A DNA stretch of 25,483 bases from positions 1 through 25,483 of the forward strand of contig CALVXV010000006.1 in the NCBI GenBank assembly GCA_944371685.1. Reading direction: 5' to 3'. The notes beneath the pieces were generated by a model. It searched no databases. It had not been told where the DNA came from and saw nothing but the letters and a program-made list of their open reading frames with translations. This stretch comes from an uncultured Bacilli bacterium. Its GTDB lineage: Bacteria > Bacillota_I > Bacilli_A > RF39 > UBA660. Both the position numbers and the translations under genes were made by a program. This document shows, in pieces, positions 6,997 to 14,997 of the stretch; positions within the stretch are counted from its first letter, which is position 1; every line of letters begins with the position of its first letter.

Positions 6997-7007
6997 AGAG
7001 GGTGAAA

Positions 7008-7808
7008 ATGGAAACAAACCAATCGGTTAAGGCCAATATTTTGGCCATAATCATTTTGATAGTAGTCTCTGCCCTATGGCATCCTACTATTGCTAAGGCC
7101 CAAAGCCTTAAAGAATTTCATAATTCATTCATGACCAGTACGCTTATGCAAAGCAAACTAAATATGGATGAAGAAGCACCTTTGAATTTAAACAAATTAG
7201 AAATAAAGCCAATTAATAGTGAACTATTACAAGATGTAGATTCATTAAAAATTGAAATTGATGTCGAAGAATTAAGACAAATTAAAATTGCTCGTAAAAA
7301 AGCATTAGAATTAGAAAAAAAACAAGAAGAAGAAAGAAGAAAAGCTGAGGAAAAAGCCAAAGCCGACGAAGCAGCTAAACAAGTTACGGCAAAATCAGGA
7401 ACAAGTATATCTTATGACGAGTTAGTAGCTAAACTAAATCGTTCATTAAACTCTACTTTAGCTGGAAAAGGTGAAAGCTTTGCTAAATATGCCGTTGAAT
7501 TAGGCATTGATCCTTATTTGGCAGTCGCTATCGTTCTTCATGAAACAGGTTGTAAATGGAACTGTTCATCACTTCTTAGAGAGTGTAATAACGTGGGAGG
7601 AATGAAAGGTTCACCAGGTTGTAATGGTGGTTCATATAAAGCCTTTCCAAGTTTAGATGAAGGAATTAAAGCCTTTATGAATAATTTATATAATAATTAT
7701 TATGCCAAAGGCCTAACCACACCAGAAACTATCGGTCCAAAATATGCTGCTAGTTCTACTTGGTCATCTAAAATTCGCTCTTACATGAATGAGATAGAAG
7801 CAAAATAA
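7008..7808 (+). CDS. Secreted glucosaminidase-like peptidoglycan hydrolase A
   Basis: 266 residues from ATG 7008, chosen over GTG 7002 because AGGAG lies 9 nt from the ATG and only 3 nt from the GTG. A signal peptide (ILAIIILIVVSALW, cleavage likely after AKA) is followed by a helical, charged Lys/Glu-rich coiled-coil stretch (about 85-125) and a C-terminal catalytic domain (about 140-266) of the glucosaminidase/lysozyme-like type, ending with the SLDEGIKAF and NLYNNYY patterns. E179 in VLHETGC is the likely catalytic acid. Four cysteines (C182, C186, C193, C205; spacing x3, x6, x11) are probably disulfide-bonded outside the cell. The enzyme would cut glycan strands during wall growth or division. 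The exact bond and family are not proven. It is a paralogue of the next gene, each with its own promoter and terminator. Confidence 0.8.
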   Translation: METNQSVKANILAIIILIVVSALWHPTIAKAQSLKEFHNSFMTSTLMQSKLNMDEEAPLNLNKLEIKPINSELLQDVDSLKIEIDVEELRQIKIARKKALELEKKQEEERRKAEEKAKADEAAKQVTAKSGTSISYDELVAKLNRSLNSTLAGKGESFAKYAVELGIDPYLAVAIVLHETGCKWNCSSLLRECNNVGGMKGSPGCNGGSYKAFPSLDEGIKAFMNNLYNNYYAKGLTTPETIGPKYAASSTWSSKIRSYMNEIEAK

Positions 7809-7828
7809 ATTTTTTTGCTTCTTTTATT
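7797..7828 (+). terminator. Terminator after hydrolase A
   Basis: GAAGCAAAA (7797-7805) and TTTTGCTTC (7813-7821), a 9-bp stem overlapping the stop codon, followed by TTTTATTTTT. Confidence 0.75.
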
Positions 7829-7880
7829 TTTACCTAAAGTCAACCTTAAATTACAAGGAAAACCCCAATTGTACACAAAT

Positions 7881-7909
7881 TTGACGCTATTTTTTTATTA
7901 TGATAAAAT
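7881..7909 (+). promoter_or_regulatory. Promoter of the second wall hydrolase
   Basis: TTGACG (7881-7886), 17 bp, TAAAAT (7904-7909). Same AATTTGACGC at the -35 and same spacer length as the first hydrolase promoter. Confidence 0.7.
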
Positions 7910-7937
7910 ATTTAACAGAATAGTAGGAGAGATGTAA

Positions 7938-8639
7938 ATGAACGAGGTTAAAAAAGTAACTGTTATCGTAGTATTTGGTGTATTATTATCAATCTCTTTG
8001 CCACACTTAACCACACTTAATCAAACTCAAAACTTAAAAACAGAAACTGCACCAAACACAGAAGCCACAACTAGTAATGAAGTTGCCATCGCCACCCCTG
8101 AAAAAGATGAATCAGGCACACCAGTTGACACAACCCAAGAAAGTCCAGTTCAAACCGAGCCTCAAGTCACAGAAACCCCACAAGAGCCAGTTGTATCAAT
8201 CCCCCAAGCTCAAGCCGAGCCAATAGTTTATGATGGCCTAACTATGAACGAACTAACAGAAAAGTTAAATCGTTCTTTACATTCAACTTTATCAGGAACT
8301 GGAGCTAGCTTTGCTAAATATGCTATTGAAATGGGCATTGATCCTTATTTAGCTGTCGCTATTGTTCTTCACGAAACAGGTTGCAATGGCACCTGCAGTA
8401 AACAAGTAAAACAGTGCTATAACGTCGGTGGTATGAAAGGTGGCCCAAGTTGTAATGGCACTTCATACAAAAAATTTAATAGTTTAGATGAAGGTATCTA
8501 TGCATTCATGAGTAATTTAAAAGAAAACTATTATGATAAAGGTTTAACTACTCCAGAAGCTATGAATAAAAAATATGCTGCCAGTACTAGTTGGGCCAAA
8601 AAAGTTCATCATTACATAAATAAAATAAAAGCAGCCTAA
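7938..8639 (+). CDS. Secreted glucosaminidase-like peptidoglycan hydrolase B
   Basis: 233 residues. An N-terminal signal peptide or anchor (about 7-24) is followed by a Thr/Pro/Glu/Gln-rich flexible linker (about 28-105) of the kind that spans wall polymers, then the same catalytic domain as hydrolase A (about 108-233). E146 in VLHETGC is the probable catalytic acid. The four cysteines C149, C153, C160 and C172 keep exactly the spacing of hydrolase A. The domains are similar almost throughout, but the linkers are unrelated: charged coiled coil in A, disordered Pro/Thr-rich here. This suggests a tandem duplication followed by divergence in how the domain is held away from the membrane. It has its own promoter and terminator, so it is not simply co-transcribed with A. 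Confidence 0.8.
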   Translation: MNEVKKVTVIVVFGVLLSISLPHLTTLNQTQNLKTETAPNTEATTSNEVAIATPEKDESGTPVDTTQESPVQTEPQVTETPQEPVVSIPQAQAEPIVYDGLTMNELTEKLNRSLHSTLSGTGASFAKYAIEMGIDPYLAVAIVLHETGCNGTCSKQVKQCYNVGGMKGGPSCNGTSYKKFNSLDEGIYAFMSNLKENYYDKGLTTPEAMNKKYAASTSWAKKVHHYINKIKAA

Positions 8640-8662
8640 ACGCCAAAAGGTGTTTTTATTTT
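8639..8662 (+). terminator. Terminator after hydrolase B
   Basis: AACGCC (8639-8644), loop AAAA, GGTGTT (8649-8654), then TTTATTTTTG. Confidence 0.7.
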
Positions 8663-8675
8663 TGCTTAGACATGA

Positions 8676-8681
8676 TATAAT
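8676..8681 (+). promoter_or_regulatory. -10 box of the RDD gene
   Basis: TATAAT at 8676-8681 with no good -35 box at the proper distance (TTTTTA at 17 bp). The ribosome site AAAGGAGAG follows, ahead of ATG 8705. Confidence 0.45.
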
Positions 8682-8704
8682 CAAAGTAAAGGAGAGTAGA
8701 TTAT

Positions 8705-9673
8705 ATGCAAAAGGGGTGTCCAAAATGTGGCAGAATGATTGATGCCAATGTTACTAACTGTCCATACTGTAATTACAGTTTTAAAGATATAGATAATTTC
8801 TTCAAAAAAGTTTCTGATGATAATTATATTGAAAATGAAAAATATGCCGGTTTCATCAAAAGACTAGTAGCCGGACTATTTGATATTTTTCTAATAGGAA
8901 CCATTACTTATTTAATTTTAATACTTATTAATAATTATCTGATAAAAATCAGCGCCAGTAACTTTTATATTGCCTTAATTATTTTTATTCCACTATATAT
9001 TTTATATAATTCAATTTGTGAAAGAACTGCTTGGCAAGGTTCTATTGGTAAATTAATCTTAGATATCGAAGTAGTAGATGAATATGAAAACCCGGTAACT
9101 TTTCCAATCGCTTTAAAAAGAAACCTCGCTAAAATAGTCAATGTTTTAACCATCGGAATAGGTTTTATCTTCTCAGCTGTTCCACCTCAAAAACAAGCTT
9201 TAAACGATAAATTAGCTCATACTTATGTTATTAACAAATTAATTATGACAGAAGAAACCACCTTAAACTTCGCCAGCCCTATAAAACGCTTTGTGGCTTT
9301 CGTAATTGATATCTTCATTATTAGTTTAATTTGCTATGGCTTGCTCGCTACTAATAACTTAATTCGTGCTTTTAATTTTTCACAAATTACAATCAATGTT
9401 CTCAGTGATGCTAGATATATCTTATGTTTAGTCGTTATATTCTTCTACTTTCCATTTTCTGAAAGTAGAACTGGCTCCACTATGGGCAAAGGCACAATGC
9501 ATATAAAAGTTGTTAAACTAAATGGTGAAATACAAGGATTTATTGGTTCACTCATTAGAGAGTTAATGTTAGTTTTAGACTATGTTACATTAGGTTTTCT
9601 CTCATCATTTGTCACACCAAAAAAACAAACTATAAAAGACATTTTAACTAGAACTGTTGTTATTGATAGATAG
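8705..9673 (+). CDS. Membrane protein with N-terminal zinc ribbon and two RDD domains
   Basis: 322 residues. Residues 5-23 are a zinc ribbon (CPKCGRMID...CPYCNY). Two RDD domains follow, about 43-175 and 185-320. Each starts with the Arg/Asp helix (IKRLVAGLFDIF and IKRFVAFVIDIF), has a second part with SIGKLILDIEVVD or TMGKGTMHIKVVK, and ends with NDKLAHTYVI or KDILTRTVVI, so the protein is an internal duplication. Each half has about three membrane helices. The RDD family is a poorly understood integral-membrane family, with transport roles proposed for some members. The zinc ribbon faces the cytoplasm. It stands alone between its own promoter and terminator. The substrate is unknown. Confidence 0.85.
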   Translation: MQKGCPKCGRMIDANVTNCPYCNYSFKDIDNFFKKVSDDNYIENEKYAGFIKRLVAGLFDIFLIGTITYLILILINNYLIKISASNFYIALIIFIPLYILYNSICERTAWQGSIGKLILDIEVVDEYENPVTFPIALKRNLAKIVNVLTIGIGFIFSAVPPQKQALNDKLAHTYVINKLIMTEETTLNFASPIKRFVAFVIDIFIISLICYGLLATNNLIRAFNFSQITINVLSDARYILCLVVIFFYFPFSESRTGSTMGKGTMHIKVVKLNGEIQGFIGSLIRELMLVLDYVTLGFLSSFVTPKKQTIKDILTRTVVIDR

Positions 9674-9699
9674 GTCGAAGATTAACTTTGACCTTTTTT
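9672..9699 (+). terminator. Terminator after the RDD gene
   Basis: AGGTCGAAG (9672-9680), loop ATTAA, CTTTGACCT (9686-9694), a 9-bp stem with one G-T pair, followed by a T-run. Confidence 0.8.
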
Positions 9700-9700
9700 C

Positions 9701-9729
9701 TTTAAAAATAAACAAATATATGATAAAAT
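9701..9729 (+). promoter_or_regulatory. Promoter of the asnB operon
   Basis: TTTAAA (9701-9706), 17 bp, TAAAAT (9724-9729). Its presence shows that the longest possible ORF start at 9728 cannot be used, since it lies in the -10 box. Confidence 0.5.
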
Positions 9730-9760
9730 GAATATGACCTATACTAAAGGAGGCAGTAAT

Positions 9761-11584
9761 ATGTGTGGCTTTGTCGGATACATTAATAAAGAAAAAGATA
9801 AAACAAAAACAATCAAAAAAATGGCAGACCTAATTGCGCATCGTGGCCCGGATTCCGAAGGATACTACTGCGATAAAAACATCGCTTTAGGTTTTAGACG
9901 CCTAAGTATAATAGATTTAAAAAGTGGTTCCCAGCCAATATATAATGAAGATAAAACCAAAGTTATAATTTTTAACGGTGAAATATATAATTTCGAACCA
10001 TTAAGAGAAGAATTAATTGAAAAAGGACATACCTTTACGACTAAAACCGATACGGAAGTCCTTCTTCATGGCTATGAACAGTGGGGTGAGAACCTTTTAG
10101 ATAAACTAAGAGGAATGTTTGCCTTTGTGATATATGATACCAAGACAAATGAAATGTTCGCTGCTAGAGACTTTTATGGCATCAAACCTTTTTACTATGC
10201 TAAAATGGGTAATACATTAATATTTGGTTCAGAAATAAAAAGTTTCTTAATTCATCCACACTTTAAAAAAGAATTAAACACTAAAATGCTAGAATATTAT
10301 CTAACATTCCAATATAGTGCTGGTGAAGAAACCTTCTTTAAAAACGTCTACAAATTAATGCCTGGTCATTATATGAAATATAAAAATGGCAAATTAGAAA
10401 TAAAGAAATACTATGAAATTAAATTCCAAGAAGATGACACTAAAACTTATGAAGAATGGAAAGAAGGAATCAAAGACCGCCTACAAGATTCCATCAAAGC
10501 CCATAAAATAAGTGATGTTGAAGTAGGTTCATTCTTATCAAGCGGTGTTGATTCTTCATTCATTGCCGCCAGTAGTGATGTTGATAAAACCTTTACCGTT
10601 GGCTTTGATAATAAAAAATATAGTGAAGTCGATTATGCTAAAGACCTATCTAGTAAAATAAAAACAAAAAATATAAGTAAAATCATTACTAAAGAAGAAT
10701 ATTTTAAAAATTTACCTAATATTTTGTACTATATGGATGAACCTTTGGCTGATCCTTCATCTATAGCTTTATATTTTGTTACTAAAATAGCTAGTGAAAA
10801 CGTTAAAGTATCACTATCTGGTGAAGGTGCCGATGAAATATTCGGTGGCTATAATATATACCAAGAACCTCTAACAGATAGTTGGTATTATAAAATACCT
10901 TATCTAATAAGATTCACTATTGGTAAAATAGCTAGTATTTTTCCACATAAAAGAGGTATTAACTTTTTAATTAGACGTGGTCAAAAACTCGAAGATAGAT
11001 TTGTAGGCAATGCTTTTATCTTCAATAATAAAGAAGTAAGTAAAATCTTAAAAAATAAAAGACAAACCAAAGGTTTTCAAGAATTAACTAAACCATATTA
11101 TGATAAAGTAAAAGATAAAGATGATATAACTAAAATGCAGTATATTGACTTTAACTTTTGGCTTATTGGCGATATTTTATTAAAAGCTGATAAAATGAGT
11201 ATGGCTAACTCTTTAGAAGTTAGAGTGCCATTTTTAGATAGACCATTAATAGATTATGCCCTAGGACTTCCAACTGAATTTAAAACTGATAAATATAAAA
11301 CAAAAAAAATATTCAGAGACATTGCTAGTGAAGTTTTAGAAGATAAAGTCTCGAATAAAAAGAAACTAGGCTTTCCGGTGCCAATTCGTGAATGGATGAA
11401 AGATGAAGATATTTATAAACAAATAAAAGCCTTATTTACTAAAGATAATAAATTTTTCAATACTAAAAAAATCGTTAAACTATTAGATGATCATTGTAAA
11501 GGTAAAGCCGATAATAGCCGTAAAGTATGGACTATATATGTATTCTTACTTTGGTATGAAATTTTCTTTGGAGGTAGCAAATGA
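9761..11584 (+). CDS. asnB: Glutamine-dependent asparagine synthase (AsnB type)
   Basis: 607 residues. The start at 9761 is fixed by AAAGGAGG just upstream and by the sequence MCGFVGY, in which Cys2 becomes the N-terminal nucleophile after Met removal. N-terminal class II glutaminase (about 2-195, with RLSIIDL, FNGEIYNF and MFAFVIYD), then the ATP-pyrophosphatase synthase domain with PP-loop SSGVDSS (about 260) and SGEGADEIFGGY. The standard reaction is Asp + Gln + ATP to Asn + Glu + AMP + PPi. The B. subtilis homologue AsnB is known to amidate meso-diaminopimelate in peptidoglycan. Here the gene overlaps a membrane-protein gene by 4 nt (ATGA), and a Mur ligase with a DAP-type motif follows, so wall precursor amidation is a serious alternative. 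Sequence alone cannot decide between asparagine and precursor. Confidence 0.9.
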   Translation: MCGFVGYINKEKDKTKTIKKMADLIAHRGPDSEGYYCDKNIALGFRRLSIIDLKSGSQPIYNEDKTKVIIFNGEIYNFEPLREELIEKGHTFTTKTDTEVLLHGYEQWGENLLDKLRGMFAFVIYDTKTNEMFAARDFYGIKPFYYAKMGNTLIFGSEIKSFLIHPHFKKELNTKMLEYYLTFQYSAGEETFFKNVYKLMPGHYMKYKNGKLEIKKYYEIKFQEDDTKTYEEWKEGIKDRLQDSIKAHKISDVEVGSFLSSGVDSSFIAASSDVDKTFTVGFDNKKYSEVDYAKDLSSKIKTKNISKIITKEEYFKNLPNILYYMDEPLADPSSIALYFVTKIASENVKVSLSGEGADEIFGGYNIYQEPLTDSWYYKIPYLIRFTIGKIASIFPHKRGINFLIRRGQKLEDRFVGNAFIFNNKEVSKILKNKRQTKGFQELTKPYYDKVKDKDDITKMQYIDFNFWLIGDILLKADKMSMANSLEVRVPFLDRPLIDYALGLPTEFKTDKYKTKKIFRDIASEVLEDKVSNKKKLGFPVPIREWMKDEDIYKQIKALFTKDNKFFNTKKIVKLLDDHCKGKADNSRKVWTIYVFLLWYEIFFGGSK

Positions 11585-12132
11585 TATTTTTCTATATTTC
11601 TCTATCAACATATATTTGTTTTAATATCATAAAATATAAAAAAGTGTTTTCAGTTCTTCAAAAAAACAAATATGACTTAAAATCTTATAGTAAATGGTTA
11701 TCTAAGCATCTAAAAGAAGTATTTTTAACAAAAGAGTTATCATTCATTATCTTAATAATTATTGCTCTTAACTTTAATTTAAAAGTTATTGGTGTTAGTA
11801 CTGTCATTTTATATACTATATTATTCTTATTAGACTATAAAAAGAAAAATAAAGTTAAAATTGATAAAAAACTAATCACTAGAATAGTTATTCTAGCTTT
11901 AATGTACCTTGGATTAAATCTATGGTTTATTTTAGATTATATAAGTTATCACTATGCCGATATAATATTTGACAATACTGCCTTTTATTATATAATTGTA
12001 GTTATACTTAGTTATCTTTCATATTTTATCATTTGGTTAGTCAACCTAATTGCCCTACCATTTGATAAATTATTTAAAAGCATAGGGGGTAAATATGCTA
12101 AGAGTAAACTCAAAAAAAGTAAAACCAGGTGA
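11581..12132 (+). CDS. Small integral membrane protein, resembles a detached membrane domain of Mur ligases
   Basis: 183 residues with about five membrane helices (around 2-17, 52-69, 72-90, 103-120 and 137-162) and a basic C-terminus (KYAKSKLKKSKTR). The start overlaps the asnB stop (ATGA), and the end overlaps the Mur ligase gene by 38 nt in another frame, so all three are translationally coupled. From general knowledge, some MurF-like ligases in Bacilli carry an N-terminal multi-helix region whose end (LIALPFDKLF...AKKKL) precedes the ATPase part. The last third here looks like that junction but then stops. It may hold the soluble ligase at the membrane. This is inference; the protein itself has no recognised enzymatic motif. 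Confidence 0.6.
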   Translation: MIFFYISLSTYICFNIIKYKKVFSVLQKNKYDLKSYSKWLSKHLKEVFLTKELSFIILIIIALNFNLKVIGVSTVILYTILFLLDYKKKNKVKIDKKLITRIVILALMYLGLNLWFILDYISYHYADIIFDNTAFYYIIVVILSYLSYFIIWLVNLIALPFDKLFKSIGGKYAKSKLKKSKTR

Positions 12133-13426
12133 TACCTTTTTGGCCCTCGAAGGACCATACACCGATGGACACGATTATATAGAAGAAGCAATTGATAAAG
12201 GTGCCGCCTGTATAATTGCCAGTCACGGAGAATATTCCGTGAAAACTATTATCACTGATGACACTAGAACTTATCTTTCAAACTATTTAAAAGAACTAAA
12301 CTTAGAAAAACTAGAAAAAATAAAATTGATTGCTGTAGTTGGAAGCTATGGTAAAACAACTACCGCCGATTTAATATATCAGCTTTTAAATAACTTAAAT
12401 ATCAAAACTGCAACTATAGGAACTAATGGTTTTTGTTTAGATGGTAAAGTAAAAAAAACATCATCGACAACGCCAGATATCTATGAACTATATGAACTTT
12501 TAAATGAAGCTACAACTGCTGAATGTGAAGTAGTTGTAATAGAGGCATCATCAAAAGCCATTGCCCAAAGACATATCGAAGGATTGAGATTTGATGCAGT
12601 TATCTTTACCAACTTCACAACTACTGAATATACTGATAAACAGCAATATCTCAATGACAAAATTGAACCATTTAAAATGCTTAAAAAAAACGGTTATGCT
12701 ATTATAAATAAAACAGATCCATATTATGAATATTTTGTGTTACCACAAAATACTAACATTTTATATGGAACTGAAGATAGTAATTACCCAATAGAAATCA
12801 CTAATGCTACTTATGATTACACTGAATTTAATATTGAATCCATACAAATGAAATTACCGCTTATTGGTTCTTTCAATGTATATAATTATGCTCCAGCCTA
12901 TATCACTGCTAAAATTTTTGGTTTTGATGAAGAAACAATTAAATCTACTACTTTAACTATTCATCAAACCGATGGACGTTTTGAAGGTATTAAATATAAA
13001 GATAATCTAATTATCATCGATTATGCCTACAATTTAGATAGTGTTAATAATATTATCCAAAAAACTAAAGAAATAGCTAAAGGCAAAATTATCACCATCA
13101 TTGGCTGTGGTGGCGAGCGCCGTGTAGATCAAAGACCATTAATTGGTAAACTAGTCTCTGAAAAAGCTGATTATGCTATTTTTACTACTGATAACCCTCG
13201 TCACGAAAATGAAGAAGATATTATTGACACTATGACTAAAGATATTCAAACAGATAACTATATCAAAATAACTAGTCGTAAAGAAGCTATAAAAAAAGGT
13301 ATAAACATGTTAGAAAACGAAGATATATTATTAATATTAGGAAAAGGTCATGAAAATACGCAAATCATCGGCAGTGATGAATTTCCATTTAAAGACCGTG
13401 ACGAAGTCATGAAAAATATTAAGTAA
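12095..13426 (+). CDS. Divergent MurE-like ligase (UDP-MurNAc-tripeptide synthetase type)
   Basis: ATP-dependent Mur ligase, 443 residues, shorter than the usual 480-500. The first domain begins directly at VKPGDTFLALEG, so the usual first 20-odd residues are missing; an in-frame TAG at 12083-12085 rules out an earlier start. The ATP loop is GSYGKTTT (about 83-90). The central domain has TTPDIYELYELL and IEASSKAIAQRHIEGLRFD. The C-terminal domain has DNPRHENEED (about 366), the motif linked to meso-diaminopimelate recognition in MurE. Oddities: the usual VSSHA is ASSKA, and the usual NLTRDHLDYH region reads NFTTTEYTDK. It therefore adds the third amino acid to the precursor, or is a paralogue with another job. 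It is coupled to the membrane-protein gene, with ribosome site AGGGGG inside it. Confidence 0.75.
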   Translation: MLRVNSKKVKPGDTFLALEGPYTDGHDYIEEAIDKGAACIIASHGEYSVKTIITDDTRTYLSNYLKELNLEKLEKIKLIAVVGSYGKTTTADLIYQLLNNLNIKTATIGTNGFCLDGKVKKTSSTTPDIYELYELLNEATTAECEVVVIEASSKAIAQRHIEGLRFDAVIFTNFTTTEYTDKQQYLNDKIEPFKMLKKNGYAIINKTDPYYEYFVLPQNTNILYGTEDSNYPIEITNATYDYTEFNIESIQMKLPLIGSFNVYNYAPAYITAKIFGFDEETIKSTTLTIHQTDGRFEGIKYKDNLIIIDYAYNLDSVNNIIQKTKEIAKGKIITIIGCGGERRVDQRPLIGKLVSEKADYAIFTTDNPRHENEEDIIDTMTKDIQTDNYIKITSRKEAIKKGINMLENEDILLILGKGHENTQIIGSDEFPFKDRDEVMKNIK

Positions 13427-13441
13427 AAAGGAATTTAACTA

Positions 13442-13474
13442 AACATCTCGTATGTTATATATAGAGGTGTTTTT
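13442..13474 (+). promoter_or_regulatory. Terminator-like hairpin that contains the helicase ribosome site
   Basis: AACATCTC (13442-13449) pairs with GAGGTGTT (13464-13471, one T-G pair), loop 14 nt, followed by TTTTT. It would end the asnB-mur operon. Its 3' arm is also the Shine-Dalgarno (GAGGTG) of the next gene, so it could reduce both transcription and translation of the helicase. Confidence 0.55.
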
Positions 13475-13476
13475 AT

Positions 13477-14952
13477 GTGGAAAAAATAATTTTAGACAAA
13501 TATCAAACCAAAGTAATAAAAAATAAATCAAAAAATCTATTAGTAATAGCTGGTGCTGGTTCTGGCAAAACTTTAACGATAGTTCATAAAATAAAATATC
13601 TAATAAAAAAGCACACAAAACCAGATGAAATATTATGCATAACCTTGACCAAAGCTGCTGCCACTAGCTTAGAACAAAAATTAAAACAAGAAAATATTAA
13701 TATAAAAGTCAAAACCTTTCATAGTTTAGGCTTCGAAATTATCAAAAAGTCAGAAGTATCCTCATTAATCAAAGAAAACTTTTTAGATAATCTGATCCTT
13801 CATCATCTAAAAAATTATAAAAAGCTAACCAAAATAATAAATGTTAAATTTATAGAATTTGGCAAAGGCAATTCCAATATCATCAAAAATAACATCCTTC
13901 AAAATTCATTTTATTTGTATCAATTAAAAGACACAATAAAAACATTTATTAATTTATTTAAAAGTAATAATTATAATATCAGTAATTTTCAAAATTTCCA
14001 TCAAATAAATAAACAAACCAATTTTCCCAAAGCCCAAACAATACATAAACTATTTTTAAAACTTGTTCAAAAAATATATGAAGAATATGAATATCAGTTA
14101 AACTATACAAACCAAATAGATTTTCAAGACATGATTAATAAAGCTACTAACATAGTAAAAAAAGAAGGTATATATCCTTATAAATATATTATAATCGACG
14201 AATACCAAGATTCATCATTAAATAAATGTGAGCTGATAAAAGCTATTCAAGGTAAAACAAATGCCTCTTTAATAGCTGTTGGCGATGACTGGCAATCCAT
14301 CTACCAATTTACTGGTAGTAACCTTGAAATATTTACAAATTTTAAAAAATATTTTCCCAAAGCCAAAATTATTAAATTAAAACACACCTATCGCAATAGT
14401 AAAGAACTGCTAAAAGTCACTAATAAATTTATCATGCAAAACAAAAAGCAGATTAATAAAAAAATGTTATCAACAAAAAGTACTCCCACACCAATTCACA
14501 TATATTACTATCAAGATAACTTAAATAATGTATGGGATAATATTGCCAATTCCACAAAAACTGATACCTTAATTTTAGGTCGCAATAATAATGATATAAA
14601 TAAAATTCCATATCTCAATAAAAATATGCGTTATATGACCGTTCATAAATCAAAAGGCCTAGAAGCCCAAGAAGTTATAATCATCAATCTTGAAAACTCA
14701 ATCACTGGTTTTCCAAGTAAAATAAAAAACAGTGAATATTTAAAATATGTCCTTCCGCAAACAGAAGATAATTATAATGAAGAACGTAGACTTTTTTATG
14801 TTGCCTTAACTAGGACCAAGTCTAAAGTAATTTTATTAGTAAATCAAAAAAGTCCCTCAGTTTTTGTTACTGAAATCATTAAACATTCAAAGAAATACAT
14901 CAAAATCATTGATAATAATGGCAAAACAAGGTATAATAAAAATCACCCATAA
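13477..14952 (+). CDS. Compact SF1 (UvrD/Rep/HelD-like) DNA helicase
   Basis: 491 residues, short for this family (about 650-750). Motifs in order: Q motif LDKYQTKVI, Walker A AGAGSGKT (25-32), motif Ia TLTKAAATSLEQK, Walker B IIIDEYQDSS, motif III AVGDDWQSIYQFTGS, motif IV HTYRNSKELL, motif V MTVHKSKGLEAQEV and motif VI ERRLFYVALTRTKSKV. GDDWQxIYxFxG is reminiscent of helicase IV (HelD). All ATPase motifs are intact, so it should be an active 3'-5' translocase. The shortness comes from reduced insert domains and an almost absent C-terminal region. The start is GTG 13477 within ATGTGG; the ATG at 13475 is out of frame and stops at once. The gene is very Asn/Lys/Ile-rich. Role in repair or replication restart is inferred from family. 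Confidence 0.85.
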   Translation: MEKIILDKYQTKVIKNKSKNLLVIAGAGSGKTLTIVHKIKYLIKKHTKPDEILCITLTKAAATSLEQKLKQENINIKVKTFHSLGFEIIKKSEVSSLIKENFLDNLILHHLKNYKKLTKIINVKFIEFGKGNSNIIKNNILQNSFYLYQLKDTIKTFINLFKSNNYNISNFQNFHQINKQTNFPKAQTIHKLFLKLVQKIYEEYEYQLNYTNQIDFQDMINKATNIVKKEGIYPYKYIIIDEYQDSSLNKCELIKAIQGKTNASLIAVGDDWQSIYQFTGSNLEIFTNFKKYFPKAKIIKLKHTYRNSKELLKVTNKFIMQNKKQINKKMLSTKSTPTPIHIYYYQDNLNNVWDNIANSTKTDTLILGRNNNDINKIPYLNKNMRYMTVHKSKGLEAQEVIIINLENSITGFPSKIKNSEYLKYVLPQTEDNYNEERRLFYVALTRTKSKVILLVNQKSPSVFVTEIIKHSKKYIKIIDNNGKTRYNKNHP

Positions 14953-14982
14953 AAAATTACCATTTTTTCTAAACAATTTTTC

Positions 14983-14997
14983 GAACAATTTTTGTTC
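14983..14997. repeat. Short palindrome after the helicase gene
   Basis: GAACAA-TTT-TTGTTC. It is a weak terminator candidate (no long T-run) that overlaps a possible -35 box (TTGTTC, 14992-14997) of the next gene. Confidence 0.3.

Larger units (their letters stand above)
6583..7007. other. Gene-free stretch with orphan terminator, possible RNA and hydrolase promoter
   Basis: No credible coding region on either strand. It holds a very strong hairpin terminator (6714-6746), a TATAAT box (6856-6861) followed by a G-rich, foldable stretch (about 6867-6930), the promoter of the first hydrolase (6936-6964) and a hairpin at its ribosome site (6969-6996). Each is listed separately. Confidence 0.6.

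Noticed and set aside
9728..9760. Eleven-codon N-terminal extension of asnB
   Set aside because: Its start lies in the -10 box, and the enzyme needs Cys2 at the true N-terminus, which only the start at 9761 gives.
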